Assembly: GCA_001430745.1 (NCBI GenBank)
Contig: KQ481983.1
Coordinates: 3,151,508 to 3,197,913, forward strand
DNA: 46,406 bases
Direction: 5' to 3'
From: Auxenochlorella pyrenoidosa
Lineage: Eukaryota; Chlorophyta; Trebouxiophyceae; Chlorellales; Chlorellaceae
Part shown: in pieces, positions 1 through 10,745 of the stretch
Layout of the letters: each line of letters starts with the position of its first letter
Position numbering within the stretch: position 1 is the stretch's first letter
Notes under the pieces: model-generated
Database searches by the model: none
The model's input: only the letters and a program-made list of their open reading frames with translations
Told to the model about the DNA's origin: nothing
Position numbers and translations under genes: made by a program

Positions 1-192
1 CTGAACAACGTGGGACACCAAGGGGGTGTAGGTGGCAGTCGGCGACAACGTGGTGACTGAGGATGGAAGGAGCATGCGGAAGGCGGATGACAGGTTGGCC
101 AGAACTGGCGCACAGGGGCTCTGCTCAGCCCTGCTGCCGCACTGCATGCTGGAAGCAAGTGGTGTCTCCTGCTCGGCGCCCCTGCCGCGCAG

Positions 193-1571
193 CATTGCGG
201 CATTCGAGTCCAGCGAGCTCGGCACGCCACTTGCCGCCGACAAGCTGCCTGCCCACATCAGCAAGCGCGTAGAGGCGGCCCAGCGGCGTGCGGAGCTGCC
301 CAAGGCGGCAGCGGCAGCGACGCCTGCAGTTGCCAAGGCCGCAGCTGCGCAGGCGGTTGCAGCTGGCACTGCAGCCAAGCCCGCTGCCACCCCCGTGGCT
401 GCCAAGCCCACTGGCTGTGACGCGCCCGTCGCTTCCGGGGCGGCCACTGGGCCCACAGCGCCAGCGCCGGCTCCCGCTGCCCAGCTGGCAGTTGCCGCTG
501 GTCAGCCGGCAGCAGCTGCCCAGCCCGTTGTGGTGGCTGGCAGGAAGCGCATCCAGCCCGAGCCAGTGGCTGTCTCTGCCAGCGCTGCTGCTGCGCCCTT
601 TGGCGCGGTGGCAGTGGCGGACGCCGCGGTTGCACCTGCGCAAGCAGTGCAGGCGACCGCGCAGGCAGCCGGGGAGCAGCAGCCTGCGGCGAAGAAGCCC
701 AAGCGCATCACTCCAGAGGTGGTGGGGCCGGCGCCAGCTGTGGTGGTCGACTCCCTGCAGGTGAGGAGTGGGTAAACTGCAGGCCGCCACTGCTGCGTGT
801 GGGCCAGGAAAGAGCTTTAGTGTGCAGATGGGAACGCTGCATCGCCCTCGGAAGCGCGCCCTCCATCCCAGGCATCACACCTCCACGCCTGACTCTGCTC
901 TCATGCAGTGCGGCGCGGAGCCGAGCAGCCCCGCCGAGCCGCCGGCAGTGGCCCCCGCCAAGCTGCCGCGGCGCATCATTCCCGAGCCCATCGGCGGCCC
1001 TGCGGCCCCCCCGGCCACCGCTGCAGCCGCTGGCAGCAGCGCCGCCGCCGCACCTTCGGGCGGCGCTCCCAAGCAGCCGCGGCGCATCACGGCGGAGCCT
1101 GTGGGCCCCATGCCAGCGCCCACCTCGGCCGCCAAGAGCAGCCTCCCTGCCGAGTCGGCGGCCAGCGGCAAGCGGCGCATCACGCCCACCCCGCTGCGCG
1201 CCGCCGAGGTGTCGCAGCAGTTTGGCGGCGCCGCTGCGCAGCCGCAGGTGGGTGCGCAAAGGGTCGTGACTGGCAGGCAGCTGAACCAGGGCAGACACAA
1301 TGGGGCCTGCGTCGCAGACGCACCCCTGCAACGTGGCAGAAACCGGCCCCTTGCTGCCAAGTGCCCTTTGCAGGCTGCCCAGCCAGCGCCCTCGGAGATG
1401 AGCCGAGATGGTGCGCCCGCCTCGGGCCGCCGCATCACGCCCATCCCTGTGGGTGCGGCCCAGACGCTTCCGCAGGGTGAGGAGCGTACCGCCACGGCTG
1501 TGGCCAGGTTCGGCATTGCCGCGATGGCGGCCGCGGCAGGCAAGCAGGCAGCTCAGGAGCGAGGCCAGTGA
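193..1571 (+). CDS. FAS2: CAF-1 p60 (FAS2/CAC2)-like histone chaperone, C-terminal part (5' partial)
   Basis: The 3' end of a gene whose WD40 propeller lies before the window. Exons are 193-760, 909-1247 and 1374-1571; every junction is GT-AG, phase 0. The first exon opens with the end of a last WD repeat (IAAFESSELGTPL), which matches CAF-1 p60, where an F-E-x-x-E-L-G-x-P-L segment closes the propeller. CAF-1 p60 is a subunit of the complex that deposits H3-H4 behind replication forks. An Ala/Pro-rich, probably disordered tail follows, holding six copies of a short basic motif of the type RRITPEPV (starts 542, 701, 969, 1080, 1170, 1428). In CAF-1 p60 and HIRA such B-domain motifs bind ASF1. 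HIRA is less likely because the C-terminal TUP1-like domain is absent and the protein simply ends. Bases 1-192 look like the preceding intron. The family call is good but rests on a short anchor; the paralogue assignment is an inference. Confidence 0.6.
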
Positions 1572-2136
1572 GCGCCTGGTGAGCGCGGCAGCATACGGCG
1601 GCACAGGCAACGATTGAGACCTGCCTTTTCAAAAAGCATAGTCCCCTCTTGTACACTGCCTGGGCCAATATTGTATCTATGAAATGGAACAACGTGCACG
1701 CTTCTGGCAGCTACCTACCCGCGGCGGGCGGTGAGCGCTGGCCGCGCTGGTCTTGGTGGCGCGAACAGCCCAGGCATTTGCCTAATCGCGATCGCCACGT
1801 CTCTTAAGCTGCAACTCATCACGCATGGCTCTGTCAGAGGCACTTCGGCCCGGTGCTGGAGTGCAGCCGTGCAGGGGGGCTTGGCGCTCGGAGCGGCCCT
1901 GTCGGATTGGCAGGAACCCAGCATGCCCGGGGTGAGGCGATCAAAATCAGGGGCCGCGCGATGGATGCCGAGCATCAATTTCCTTCTCTCGTGCGCCACC
2001 ACCGTTGCTCCCGTCATCACCGCCGCGCAGTGCCACCCACCCTTGCGTCTTGCGCAGGCCTGCCCGCCCTGCCCAGAGCAGCAGCAAGGGCAGCATAGGA
2101 TGGAGTGGCGCAGCCCGCAGGTGTTGTGCCCCTGCC
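1572..2136. other. Intergenic region between FAS2-like and PGM2-like genes
   Basis: About 565 bases holding the 3' untranslated part of the upstream gene and the promoter of the PGM2-like gene. No conserved reading frame, RNA gene, TGTAA poly(A) signal or repeat was seen. Local A/T-richer stretches near 1620-1690 probably belong to the 3' end of the upstream transcript. Confidence 0.5.
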
Positions 2137-5100
2137 ATGGCGCTGCCGGCAGACCTGCAGCAGCTGGCCACCCAGTGGATGCACCTTGACAGCTCTAGCG
2201 CGAGGGAGGAAATCGCCGAGCTTGTGGCCAGGGAGGAAGTCGCCGAGCTGCAGGATCGGCTTGCCCAGCCCCTGCAATTTGGTGAGCCTGGCTGCTTGGT
2301 TCCGCTGCTGCATGCCCAGTGCCCACTGCGCTGACCCTGGCTGCCCAAGCTGCCATCTCTGTGCACACCAGGCACCTGCACCAGCAAATTTTGCTGCCTG
2401 CAATTGACCAACATTGAGCACCACCGACCCGCCCTGCAATGCAGGCACCGCTGGCCTACGCGGCCTCATGGGTGCTGGCTGGAACCGCATGAACCAAGTC
2501 ACCGTGCAGCAGACGACCCAGGGCCTGCTGCGCTACCTGCAGCAGCACGAGCAGCAGCGGCTGGCCGAGGGCGGCGTGGCCATTGGCTACGACGGGCGGC
2601 ACCGCTCCCGCGAGTTTGCCCACATCGCGGCAGCCTGCTGCGCCGCGCAGGGCGTGCGGGCGCGGCTGTTCAGCCAGCTGGTGCCCACGCCCTTTGTGCC
2701 GGCGGCGGTTGAGCAGCTGGTGAATCAAGCCCCCTGCTTGGGGGGCTTGCTGGCGCACGCCCAGGCTTGGGGGTGCTGCCTCCTTTGCCTGCTGGGCGCT
2801 ATCAGGGTGCCTTGATGAGGCTGCCCACAGGCTGGCAGCCCCTGTGTTCCTGGTCGTCCTGCAGGGCTGCGCCGCCGGCATCATGGTCACGGCTTCGCAC
2901 AACCCTGCAGCCTACAACGGTTACAAGGTGAGTCGAGGTGGTGTGCGGTTGTGCGTGCTGTTTGCGATCGTGCGGTGCCCAGGCACCTGCAAACGGCATG
3001 GCTGGAGCTGGGCGCGCCTGCACATGCTTGGGCTCGCCAGCAACACCACTGGCTTGCACCCTCCGCTGTGCAGGTGTACTGGAGCAATGCATGCCAGGCA
3101 AGTAGCAAGGGCATTGCCGGCTGGGACGCACCAGACGGGCCTGCTGGCAGCCAGCCTCGAGCCACTTCACCCCCAACCGCCTGGCTGCCAGTGAGCTGCT
3201 CCAGCCAGCTGCTGTGCAGCTCCCAACCTGACCCCGGACGGTTGCTTCTCAGCTGCCCTGACCCGCCAGCCCAGGCTGCAGATCATCCCCCCCATCGATG
3301 CCGGCATCGCTGCCGCGATAGAGCAGGAACAGGCGCTGTGGGAGCTGCCCCCGCTGGGGGGCGCCTCCAGCGGGAAGGGCCTGCCGGCGGAAGACCCGTA
3401 CCAGCACCCGCTGGTGGATGACCCGCTGGAGCAGGTGGGGCCGGCTGCGCCTGGGCTGCCACCGCTCGTGTGCGAGTGAGCGAGGCGCTTGCCGTGTTCC
3501 GCCCGCGTTGTGCGCTGCGTGTGCGCCCTGCACCCAGCCCTCCTCCGCCCCCCTCCCCCTCCCTGCCCGCCCCCTGGGCAGGTGTCGGGCCAGTACTTCC
3601 GCCGCCTGGCGGCGCGCCTGCGCTTCCGCGGCATGCGCGACAACGGCGCGGCGCCGCGGGTCGCCTACACCGCGCTGCACGGCGTGGGCACTCCCTGGCT
3701 GCTGCGCGCCTTCCAGGCCTTTGGCCTGCCCCCGCCCGTGCTGGCAGAAGCGCAGTGCAGCCCAGACCCCGACTTCAGCACAGGTGCGCTTGCGGCGCCG
3801 CCCCCGCTTCCGCCTGGGCCGTGCCATGGATGTCGCCGTTGCGGGGGAGCAGGCGGGCAGGCATGCTGGCCAGCCAGCCAGTGGGCCCCTCATCCTGAAA
3901 CACCTCCCTCAGTGGCAACCAGCAGCGTTCAGTGCTGCTCACGCTGCCTGCCTCGCTCCAACCCCCACCCTTGCCAGTCTCCTTCCCCAACCCCGAGGAG
4001 GGCAAGGGGGCCTGGCTCATGGCGTTTGCGGCGGCCGAAGCGGCGGGCTTGACCCTGGCCTTTGCCAACGACCCCGACGCCGACCGCTTTGCGGTGGCGG
4101 AGCGAGACCCCGCCACAGGCAAGGCGCCTGCCGGGGTGCACGGTTCTAGAGGGTGCAACTGCGCTCTTGCGTTGTCGGCCAACGTGCCAACGCACCCAGC
4201 CTTTCATCTGTCCACGCCCATGCACCCCTCGGCGCCACCATCGCCACCCCGCCAGCAGGGCAGTGGCGGGCGTTCAGCGGCAACGAGATCGGCGCCATGC
4301 TGGCGGAGTGGGTGCTGCGCAACCACCGGGAGCTGCGGCTGGTGGAGGACATGGGGCTGGGGCTGGGCCAGGCGCCGGAGGAGCGGCTGGCGGTGCTGTC
4401 CTCCACAGTGAGCAGCCGCATGCTGGAGGCCATCGCCCGGAAAGAGGGCATCCGCTGGGTGGAGACGCTGACAGGCGAGTGCCTTTGGTGTTCTCTGGCC
4501 GCTGCTGCGCTGGCACGGCCTGCCGCCAAATGTGCTTTCAGCGGCGCGCTGCTCGGCGCTGCTCCCAGCCGTCTAAGAGTGCATGCCCGCCGCCGTGTTG
4601 GAAGGCACATCGTCGTTGATGCCATCCATGCCCGAGGCAGCGCCCGGAATCATGTGTGCAGTGCAGCCAGTCCTGCTCCCAGCCACAGCATGTGGTCGGC
4701 ACTGCCCTCGCAGGGTTCAAGTGGCTGGGCAACGAGGCGCTGAAGCTGGAGAAGCAGGGGTGGGTGGGCCGTGGGCGAGCCATGCCCCGCTCTGTGGCGT
4801 GCGTCAACCTGCGCTGTGCTCCATGTGCTGGCGCTGCTGCCCGCTGAAGCCTGGCTGACCATCCAGGCTAGGCCGCTGTGACAGGCCAGCACCCGCTGGC
4901 AGCCTGCCAAGGGCGTCGGCTAACCCTGCCCATCGCCGGCCCTCCCGCGCGCGCCACCTGCCCCGCAGCTACACCGTGCTGTTTGCGTTTGAGGAGGCCA
5001 TTGGCTTCATGATGGGCCAGCTGGAGCACGACAAGGACGGCATCTCCGCGGCGGTGCGGCCCCCTCTTTGTGCTGCCTGTGAAATGGCCAGCTGGCTGCG

Positions 5101-6099
5101 CCCGTGCCTGGTGGAGTGCCGGGCGCTCCCCTTCCTGCCACAGATACCTGCCCGCCTGCTGCCCATCCGCCCTTCCCCTGCGGCCCATTACTCAGGCTGT
5201 GTTTGCTGAGCTGGCGGCCGATGTGTATGCCCGCGGCGACACGCTGGCCGCCCACTGGCAGCGCCTGCGGCAGCGGTACGGAGCCTTTGAGTTCCGCAGC
5301 GGCTACTTTGTGGCCAGCCCGCCCTCCAGGAGCGCGGCTGTGTTTGAGCGGCTGCGCGCAGCGCCCCCGGCAGCCATCGGCGGCTGCCCCGTGCGCGCCG
5401 TGCGCGACCTGGGCACGGGGGTGGACACCAGCCAGCCGGGTGGGTCGGGGAGCTGCATCCTTTGTGGAGCAGCAGCAGGGGTTGGTAAGGGCAGAACACC
5501 GCATGCGAGGGGTGGAGCAGCCTGCTTGCGTGCCAGCTGCTGCTGGGCCAGGCGGTCGCAGCTCGTGGCAAGCCTGCGTGCCCCCGTCTCTCCCCCTGGG
5601 CCCCTGCTGCAGACGGCCGGGCGGTGCTGCCCTGGCAGGCGGGCGACCTCATGATCACGTACCACCTGCGGGACGCTGTGCTCACGCTGCGCGCCTCGGG
5701 CACTGAGCCCAAGCTCAAATACTGTGAGCCGCGCCCAGGGCGCCTGGTGTGCTCGGCTGCAGTGCCAGGAGGCCATCTTGGTTTGTCACCGCCATCCAGC
5801 CTGGCCCGGCTGCTGGGTGGCCTCAGGGCTCAGACGTACCTCAGGCCTCCTGCATGCACGGGTTCTGAGAGCGAGCATGCTGGACTCCCTCAAGAGCTGG
5901 GCGTTGCGAAACAGGCAGCCTGCATCGTTTTGTGAGCTTGCCTGTGCGCTACCGCCAACCTGCGCCTGCAGACCTGGAGGCCTGCTGTGAGGCCGGGGAA
6001 GCTGCTTCGCAGCAGCTTGCCAGCCAACTGGAGGCTGCAGTGGCGGCACAGCTGGTGCAGCCTGAGGCACACGGGCTGACGCGGCCCCAGCTGGACTGA
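2137..6099 (+). CDS. PGM2: Phosphoglucomutase/phosphopentomutase, PGM2-like
   Basis: Alpha-D-phosphohexomutase superfamily enzyme interconverting the 1- and 5-/6-phosphates of pentoses or hexoses, probably cytosolic (no targeting peptide). Exons: 2137-2281, 2445-2719, 2865-2927, 3074-3097, 3282-3434, 3582-3783, 3978-4118, 4259-4474, 4714-4759, 4969-5053, 5196-5439, 5613-5723, 5972-6099. They join in frame to 610 aa, about the length of animal PGM2. Landmarks: FGTAGLRG at the N-terminus, active-site TASHNP (residues 149-154, phosphoserine 151), metal-binding DPDADR (319-324), sugar-binding FEEAIG (429-434) and phosphate-binding RASGTEPK (558-565). Its size and these motifs fit the PGM2/PGM2L1 branch rather than PGM1. 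Three introns start with GC instead of GT (3098, 4119, 4475); no nearby GT donor keeps the frame. Exon 4 is only 24 bases. The start is the first ATG in frame with the family N-terminus. Substrate preference cannot be read from sequence. Confidence 0.9.
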
Positions 6100-6435
6100 G
6101 CACCGTGGGCGAGACCACCGAGGCTGCTGTCTCGGGGTTTGGACGCTGGGGTGGTGATGCAGGCAGTGGCACTCCCAGTGCTGCAGGCTTGGTCTGAGGG
6201 AGCGGGCAGAAGCCAAATGCAACTGCCTTCATCTGCCTTCGACATTCTTTATTTAATATGTACGTGACCAGCTGTTTCATGCACTGATGTATGCAAGGGG
6301 ATGAAAGCAATTGACGCGGCAAAACAGCAGGGGCGGCGGCAGCAGGCACGGCACCCTTTTGCTCATGCATGCATGCTGCAATCACGCCGGGAGTGCGTCG
6401 TTCCACTTCGAGCACGCTAGCCTGGTATTCTGAGC
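6100..6435. other. Intergenic region between PGM2-like and NSUN5-like genes
   Basis: About 336 bases. The centre (6240-6310) is A/T-rich for this genome and is the likely 3' end of the PGM2-like transcript, though no exact TGTAA is present. The rest must hold the NSUN5-like promoter. Nothing else was recognised. Confidence 0.45.
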
Positions 6436-9374
6436 ATGGGCAAACGCAAGCCCGTGTCCATTTTGAAGCGCGCCCAGCAAGGCGCTCCCGCCGGACTGGG
6501 CAAGAAGCGCAAAGCGGACCCTGCAGGTGCTCAGGAGCAGCATCAGAAGCCACCGAAGCAACCGCGTAAGCAGCCGATCCATGGCCAGAGCGCTGCCGGT
6601 GGCGGTGCAGCAGGCGGCCGTCAGCAGCAGCAGCAGCAGCAGCATCGGCAGCGAAGGCAAGAGGAGCTGGCAGGGTTGCGGCCTACATCTCCGGTCCACT
6701 CACAGGCAGCCTATGCCGTTCGACGGCTGCTGGAGGCAGACGCAAGCAAGCGAGGGGGGGTGACTCTCAAGTCCCTCACGCTCGCGCCCCACATCACTGC
6801 CAAGAAGGTGCGCTGCATCGTCGTTGCGGTCGGCGCCAACTCCCTTGCCTGGCCCTGCTGTGTCCCCCTCTGGAATCTGCACAGCTGCCCACAGTGTGCT
6901 GCCCACCAAGGGAGGCGGGGCATCCAGCCAGGCTGCACAGCACGCCCATGGACACGCTGCACCCCCTCGACGCCAGCGCTGACACTGCGGTTGTGCGCCC
7001 CTTTGCAGGCCACCTATGCCGTGACGTGCGAGGTGCTCAAGCACCTGGCCGTGCTGCAGCAGCTGCTGGAGGCCACCCAGCTTGTGGAGCGGGGCCGGGG
7101 GCTGACCCAGCCGGCGGCGCTTGTGCTGGCCTACGAGCTGCTCTTTGGGGAGGGGGTGCGCGCCACCGGGCCCGCTGAGCGCGCCGTGCTGCAGCGCAAG
7201 GTGCGCGCCAGGGGGAGGGTTTGCGCAGTGTGTGAAATGGCGGCGTGAGCAGGGCGGGCGCACTCTGGCAGGGCATGGCAGGGAAGGGCAGTCCTGCGTG
7301 CGACGCTCGGCAGTGCTTGAGCACAGCTCTGTGCCCGCATGCATGCACCTCCCAGTTGCCAGGCATGCAGCCCGGGTGCACATGCGCCCCGCGCTCGTCC
7401 GCCGCCCCTCCCCCACTTGCAGGCCGACCTGCAGGCAGCGCTGCAGCGCCTGCTGGACTCGGCCGGGGTGGGGGCTGTGGCGGAGCTGCTGCCGCGGGGC
7501 GGGCCCGACACGCCGCACCCCCGCACGGCGCGCGTCAACACGCTCAAGATGAGCGTTGAAGAGGCGCTGCGCTGGATGGCGAACCCGCCGGCGGAGCATG
7601 CCAAGTGGGCGGCCGTGGTGAGTGGCCCCTGCTGCGGCGAGTGGTTGCGCCTGGGCTCTGCGTGCCAGCGCACCCGCAGGACCAGGCCTGCATGCCCCGC
7701 TGCGGCACGAGGTTGGGTGTTGTTGCAGGCCCTCTTAGCGGTCAGCCTTGCTGCCTCGTTGGCTCGATGCCCCACCTGCCGCTGCCTGCATGCAGGCACC
7801 TGCCCTCTCATGCGCTCCCCACCTCGCCCAGCCTGCCCCTCAACCCCCCACCCACCGCCTGTTGGCTGCCCTCTCCATGTCCCCTCCTCCTGGACACCCC
7901 TGCAGGGCGCCCAGGCGCGGCTGGACGGCCTGCTGCCCGACCTGCTGGCCTTCCCCCCGGGCACCGACCTGCACGACCACCCGCTGGTGGCCTCGGGGGC
8001 GCTCATCCTGCAGAGCAAGGCGTCGTGCATGCCCGCCCACGCGCTGGCGCCGCGCCCCGGCTGGGCCGTGGTGGACGCCTGCGCCGCGCCTGGCAACAAG
8101 ACAACGCACCTGGCGGCGCTCATGGGCAACCGCGGCAGCATCGACGCGTTCGAGGTGCGCGGCGAGCCTCTGCGTGCAGAATTTCGAGTTTTCCTGCCTC
8201 GTGTCGTCCCGCGCTGCCGGCCTTCCCTGCAGCCCGCACGCAGCGCCTGGCCACCTGGCCATGCGCCTGCCCGCCCGCTGCACCCCACACCCCACAGAAG
8301 GACGGCAAGCGGCTGGAGCGGCTGCGCGCCAACGCCGCCGCCACGGGCGGCTCCATCATCTCCCCCCGCCACGCCGACTTCCTGAGCATCGACCCTGAGG
8401 CGCCCGAGTACCGGGGCGTGGCCGCGGTGCTGCTGGACCCGTCCTGCAGCGGCAGCGGCACCGCCTTCTCGCGCATGGACTACCTGCTGCCCTCCTCCGC
8501 CGACCGGCTGAAAGGTAGCGGGACCGGGGCAGCGGGGGAGGGCTGCTGGGCGGCATACCGCTGCTGCGCCCCGGGCTCCTGCAGCCTGCGTGCTTGCCGC
8601 TCTCCAGCCCGCCCGGCTGCCAGGCGCGCGTGAAGTCACAAAGCAGGGCCGCCAGGCCGCCCTCTCATGCCGCCCTCCTGCCCCGCCCCCCTGGCTGCAG
8701 GCCGGGCCGCGGTGGAGCACTGCGACGAGCGCGTGGAGGCACTGGCGCAGTTCCAGCAGGCGGCCATCCTGCACGCGCTGCGCTTCCCCGCGCTGCAGCG
8801 CCTCGTCTACTCCACCTGCAGGCGAGGGCGCCAGGGGGGGGGGGGCGCACCGCGTGCATCGCTCGTCGTGCCTGCCTGCCTGACACGAGGCGCTGTCCGC
8901 ACACCAATTCCCTGCGCTCTTGAGAAACCCCCACAGCCCTCAAGCCCGCCCTCCCCGACCAGCTGCCTCCAACCCCGTCTCCCACCACCCACCTGCAGCG
9001 TGCACGCGTGCGAGAACGAGGGCGTGGTGGCGGCGGTGCTCCCCGAGGCGGCGGCGCGCGGCTTCCGCCTCGAGGCGCCCTTCCCCTCCTGGCCGCGCCG
9101 CGGCGTGCCCGGCAGCGTGCCCGGCGCCGACAAGCTGGTGCGGGTGGACCCCGATGAGGACGGCACCGACGGCTTCTTTGTTGCGCTGTTTGTGCGGGCG
9201 GCGGCGGCAGAGGGCGCGGCCGACGCGGCGGTCGGCAATGTAAGCGATGGGTGCGCAGCTGGGGTCGGCAGCGGCGCCGCGTTAGAAACAGCGGAACGGC
9301 AGAAGGTGGCACAGCAGCAGGCGGCGCAGCAGCAGAGGCCAGGCAAAAAGAAGAAAAAGAGGCAGGAGCATTGA
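6436..9374 (+). CDS. NSUN5: 25S/28S rRNA cytosine-C5 methyltransferase, NSUN5/Rcm1 type
   Basis: S-adenosylmethionine-dependent RNA m5C methyltransferase of the NOL1/NOP2/Sun family, expected to act in the nucleolus on large-subunit rRNA. Exons: 6436-6807, 7009-7200, 7423-7617, 7906-8154, 8298-8514, 8701-8821, 8999-9374, giving 573 aa. The N-terminus is basic (MGKRKPVSILKRAQQG) with a polyglutamine run, both suiting a nucleolar protein. The catalytic domain has RVNTLK, the NSUN5-like stretch LHDHPL, the SAM motif DACAAPGNKT (about 310-319), DPSCSGSG with the PSC cysteine near 386, and VYSTCS with the nucleophile cysteine near 448. The tail ends in a Lys-rich cluster. Intron 6 has a GC donor (8822) placed inside the catalytic STCS codons; splicing there restores STCSVHACENEGVV exactly. 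The intron also holds a run of about 12 G (8832-8843). Assignment to NSUN5 rather than NOP2 or NSUN2 rests on these family-specific stretches. Confidence 0.9.
6623..6645 (+). repeat. CAG microsatellite coding polyglutamine
   Basis: Consecutive CAG units in the first exon of the NSUN5-like gene encode a run of seven glutamines, outside the catalytic domain. It is likely to vary in length between strains. Confidence 0.75.
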
Positions 9375-9557
9375 GAGAACACAAATTTTCATGCTCTCGT
9401 CAGCTGCATGCCTGCAGTCCTGCACTGCTCCTCGTCTGCCTGTGGCTCTTCCCCATTGCTACCAGCGGGTTGTTACACGCAGGCCGCAAAAGCGCAGGAT
9501 GCGCAAGTACAGGGATTACAGTGCAGCGAGGATTGCAGCCATCCCAGCGCCAACCAG
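9375..9557. other. Convergent 3' region of NSUN5-like and the small minus-strand gene
   Basis: About 183 bases separate the two stop codons. It contains poly(A) signals for the minus-strand gene (TTACA on the plus strand at 9516-9520 and 9472-9476). The two 3' untranslated regions probably overlap. Confidence 0.5.
9516..9520 (-). terminator. TGTAA poly(A) signal (minus strand)
   Basis: The green-algal poly(A) signal TGTAA read on the minus strand, about 38 bases after the stop codon of the small mitochondrial-like protein. A second copy lies at 9472-9476. Confidence 0.5.
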
Positions 9558-10153
9558 TCAAGGCGCTGCTGCCTGCTGCTGCTGCCGCTCCGCCGCCCAC
9601 TGGGCGCGCTGCTTGAACTGCTGCAACCGCTTCTCATGCTGCCGCTGCCGCACAGCCGCCGTGTTTGCCTTGCGCTCCTGCGCGTTCCACTACAATAAAT
9701 AAGGAGAGGGGCAGCACGTGGGTTGTCATCAACAATAATTGGTGTGTAGCAGGAGCATGTGCCGGGAGGCTGGCAGGGAGGCAAACACGCCGCCAGGCGT
9801 ACGATGCCCTTTGGCACCATTTAGCAGGCCCTGCTGCACATGCTCACCTTGATCTGCAGCCTCTTGGCCCAGGCGCGACGGAAGGCATTGCGTCCCGAGT
9901 TCTCAGGGCGCAGCTCCCGCTTGCGGAACTGGTGCACCGTCAGGGGTGTCGGCTGCGCCGCCGCTGCCGCTGCCCCGCTGCTGGAGCTTGCGCTGGATCC
10001 CGCTGCCGCAGTGGAGGCGAGGCGCGCTGCCTGAGGCCTACCAGACGCTGTTGCAGCGAGTTCATGCAGGGCTGCAGGGCTGCTATGGGTGCCAACCCTT
10101 AGCGCCGCTGCTGTGCGTAGGCAGTCGATCAAGCTCCTGCCCAGCCGCTGCAT
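9558..10153 (-). CDS. Small basic protein of unknown family, probably mitochondrial
   Basis: Two exons, 10153-9848 and 9689-9558, join phase 0 through a GT-AG intron to give 145 aa. I do not recognise the family. The first 65 or so residues (from MQRLGRSLIDCLRTAAALRVG) are rich in Arg, Ala and Ser with very few acids, like a mitochondrial presequence, and are followed by an Ala/Ser linker. The mature part is short and strongly basic: it contains RKRELRPENSGRNAFRRAWAKR and, across the splice, QIKWNAQERKANTAAV, and ends in a Gln-rich helix. Size, charge and targeting would suit a mitochondrial ribosomal or RNA-binding protein, but that is only a guess. The unbroken frame across the splice and the downstream TGTAA support a real gene. 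Confidence 0.55.
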
Positions 10154-10745
10154 CAGGCGTCAAGTCAAGTGACGGGAGAGGAGCGAAGAACGGAATGGAG
10201 CTCAAGACCGGGAAGCGCTTGGCTGGGCTCGAGGCTGGCTTGGGAGATGAAGTTGGCGCAAATTACGATTGATTGTTAGCAGCGGCGGGGGGTAAGAGGG
10301 CACCCCGGTGAGTTGCCTGCTGGCGGCGCTGCGTGCACCGAGCCCGTGCACCTGCCTGCAGTCCATCACCAGCACACGCTCCCCCCTTGCCTTCAATCAT
10401 CCTAGCTGAAGCCTGGTCCAGACACCAGTGAAGATGTTACCAAAATAAACAGGAAGGGTGTCATGCAGCGGAAAACGAGTAGCAGATGCAGGGAGAGCGG
10501 AGCAGAGAGAGGCACAGGGCAGCAGCGACGAGGGCGTCAAACAGGGTAAACAGGGTCGGCAGGGTAAGGAAGAGTCGTCAGAAGAGCCTGTACAGGCGGT
10601 CAAGGCATGAAATGTATGCAGTGATCAACGGCAGCCCCCAAGGGCAGCAAGGCCACCTGCGCGCGCAGGGCAGCAGGGCCGGGGGAGCCTGCTGCAAGGC
10701 ACAGCACGTGCCTCAGCTGGGGGGTGTGGCACGGGGTAGCCAGCA
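10154..10745. other. Intergenic region between two minus-strand genes
   Basis: About 590 bases between the TTC4 stop codon and the start of the small mitochondrial-like gene. It should hold the 3' untranslated region of TTC4 and the promoter of the small gene. Purine-rich imperfect repeats of AACAGGG and GGTAA type lie near 10540-10570. No coding signal or RNA gene was recognised. Confidence 0.45.

Noticed and set aside
193..1571. HIRA as the identity of the first gene
   Set aside because: The B-domain-like motifs also occur in HIRA, but the protein ends without the TUP1-like C-terminal domain, and the F-E-x-x-E-L-G-x-P-L anchor fits CAF-1 p60 better. HIRA is not fully excluded because the WD40 part is outside the window.
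7131..8774. A 547-codon open frame on the minus strand opposite the NSUN5-like gene
   Set aside because: It is the shadow of GC-rich coding DNA: it runs through introns of a well-supported plus-strand gene, is low-complexity (Arg/Gly/Ala), and shows no domain.
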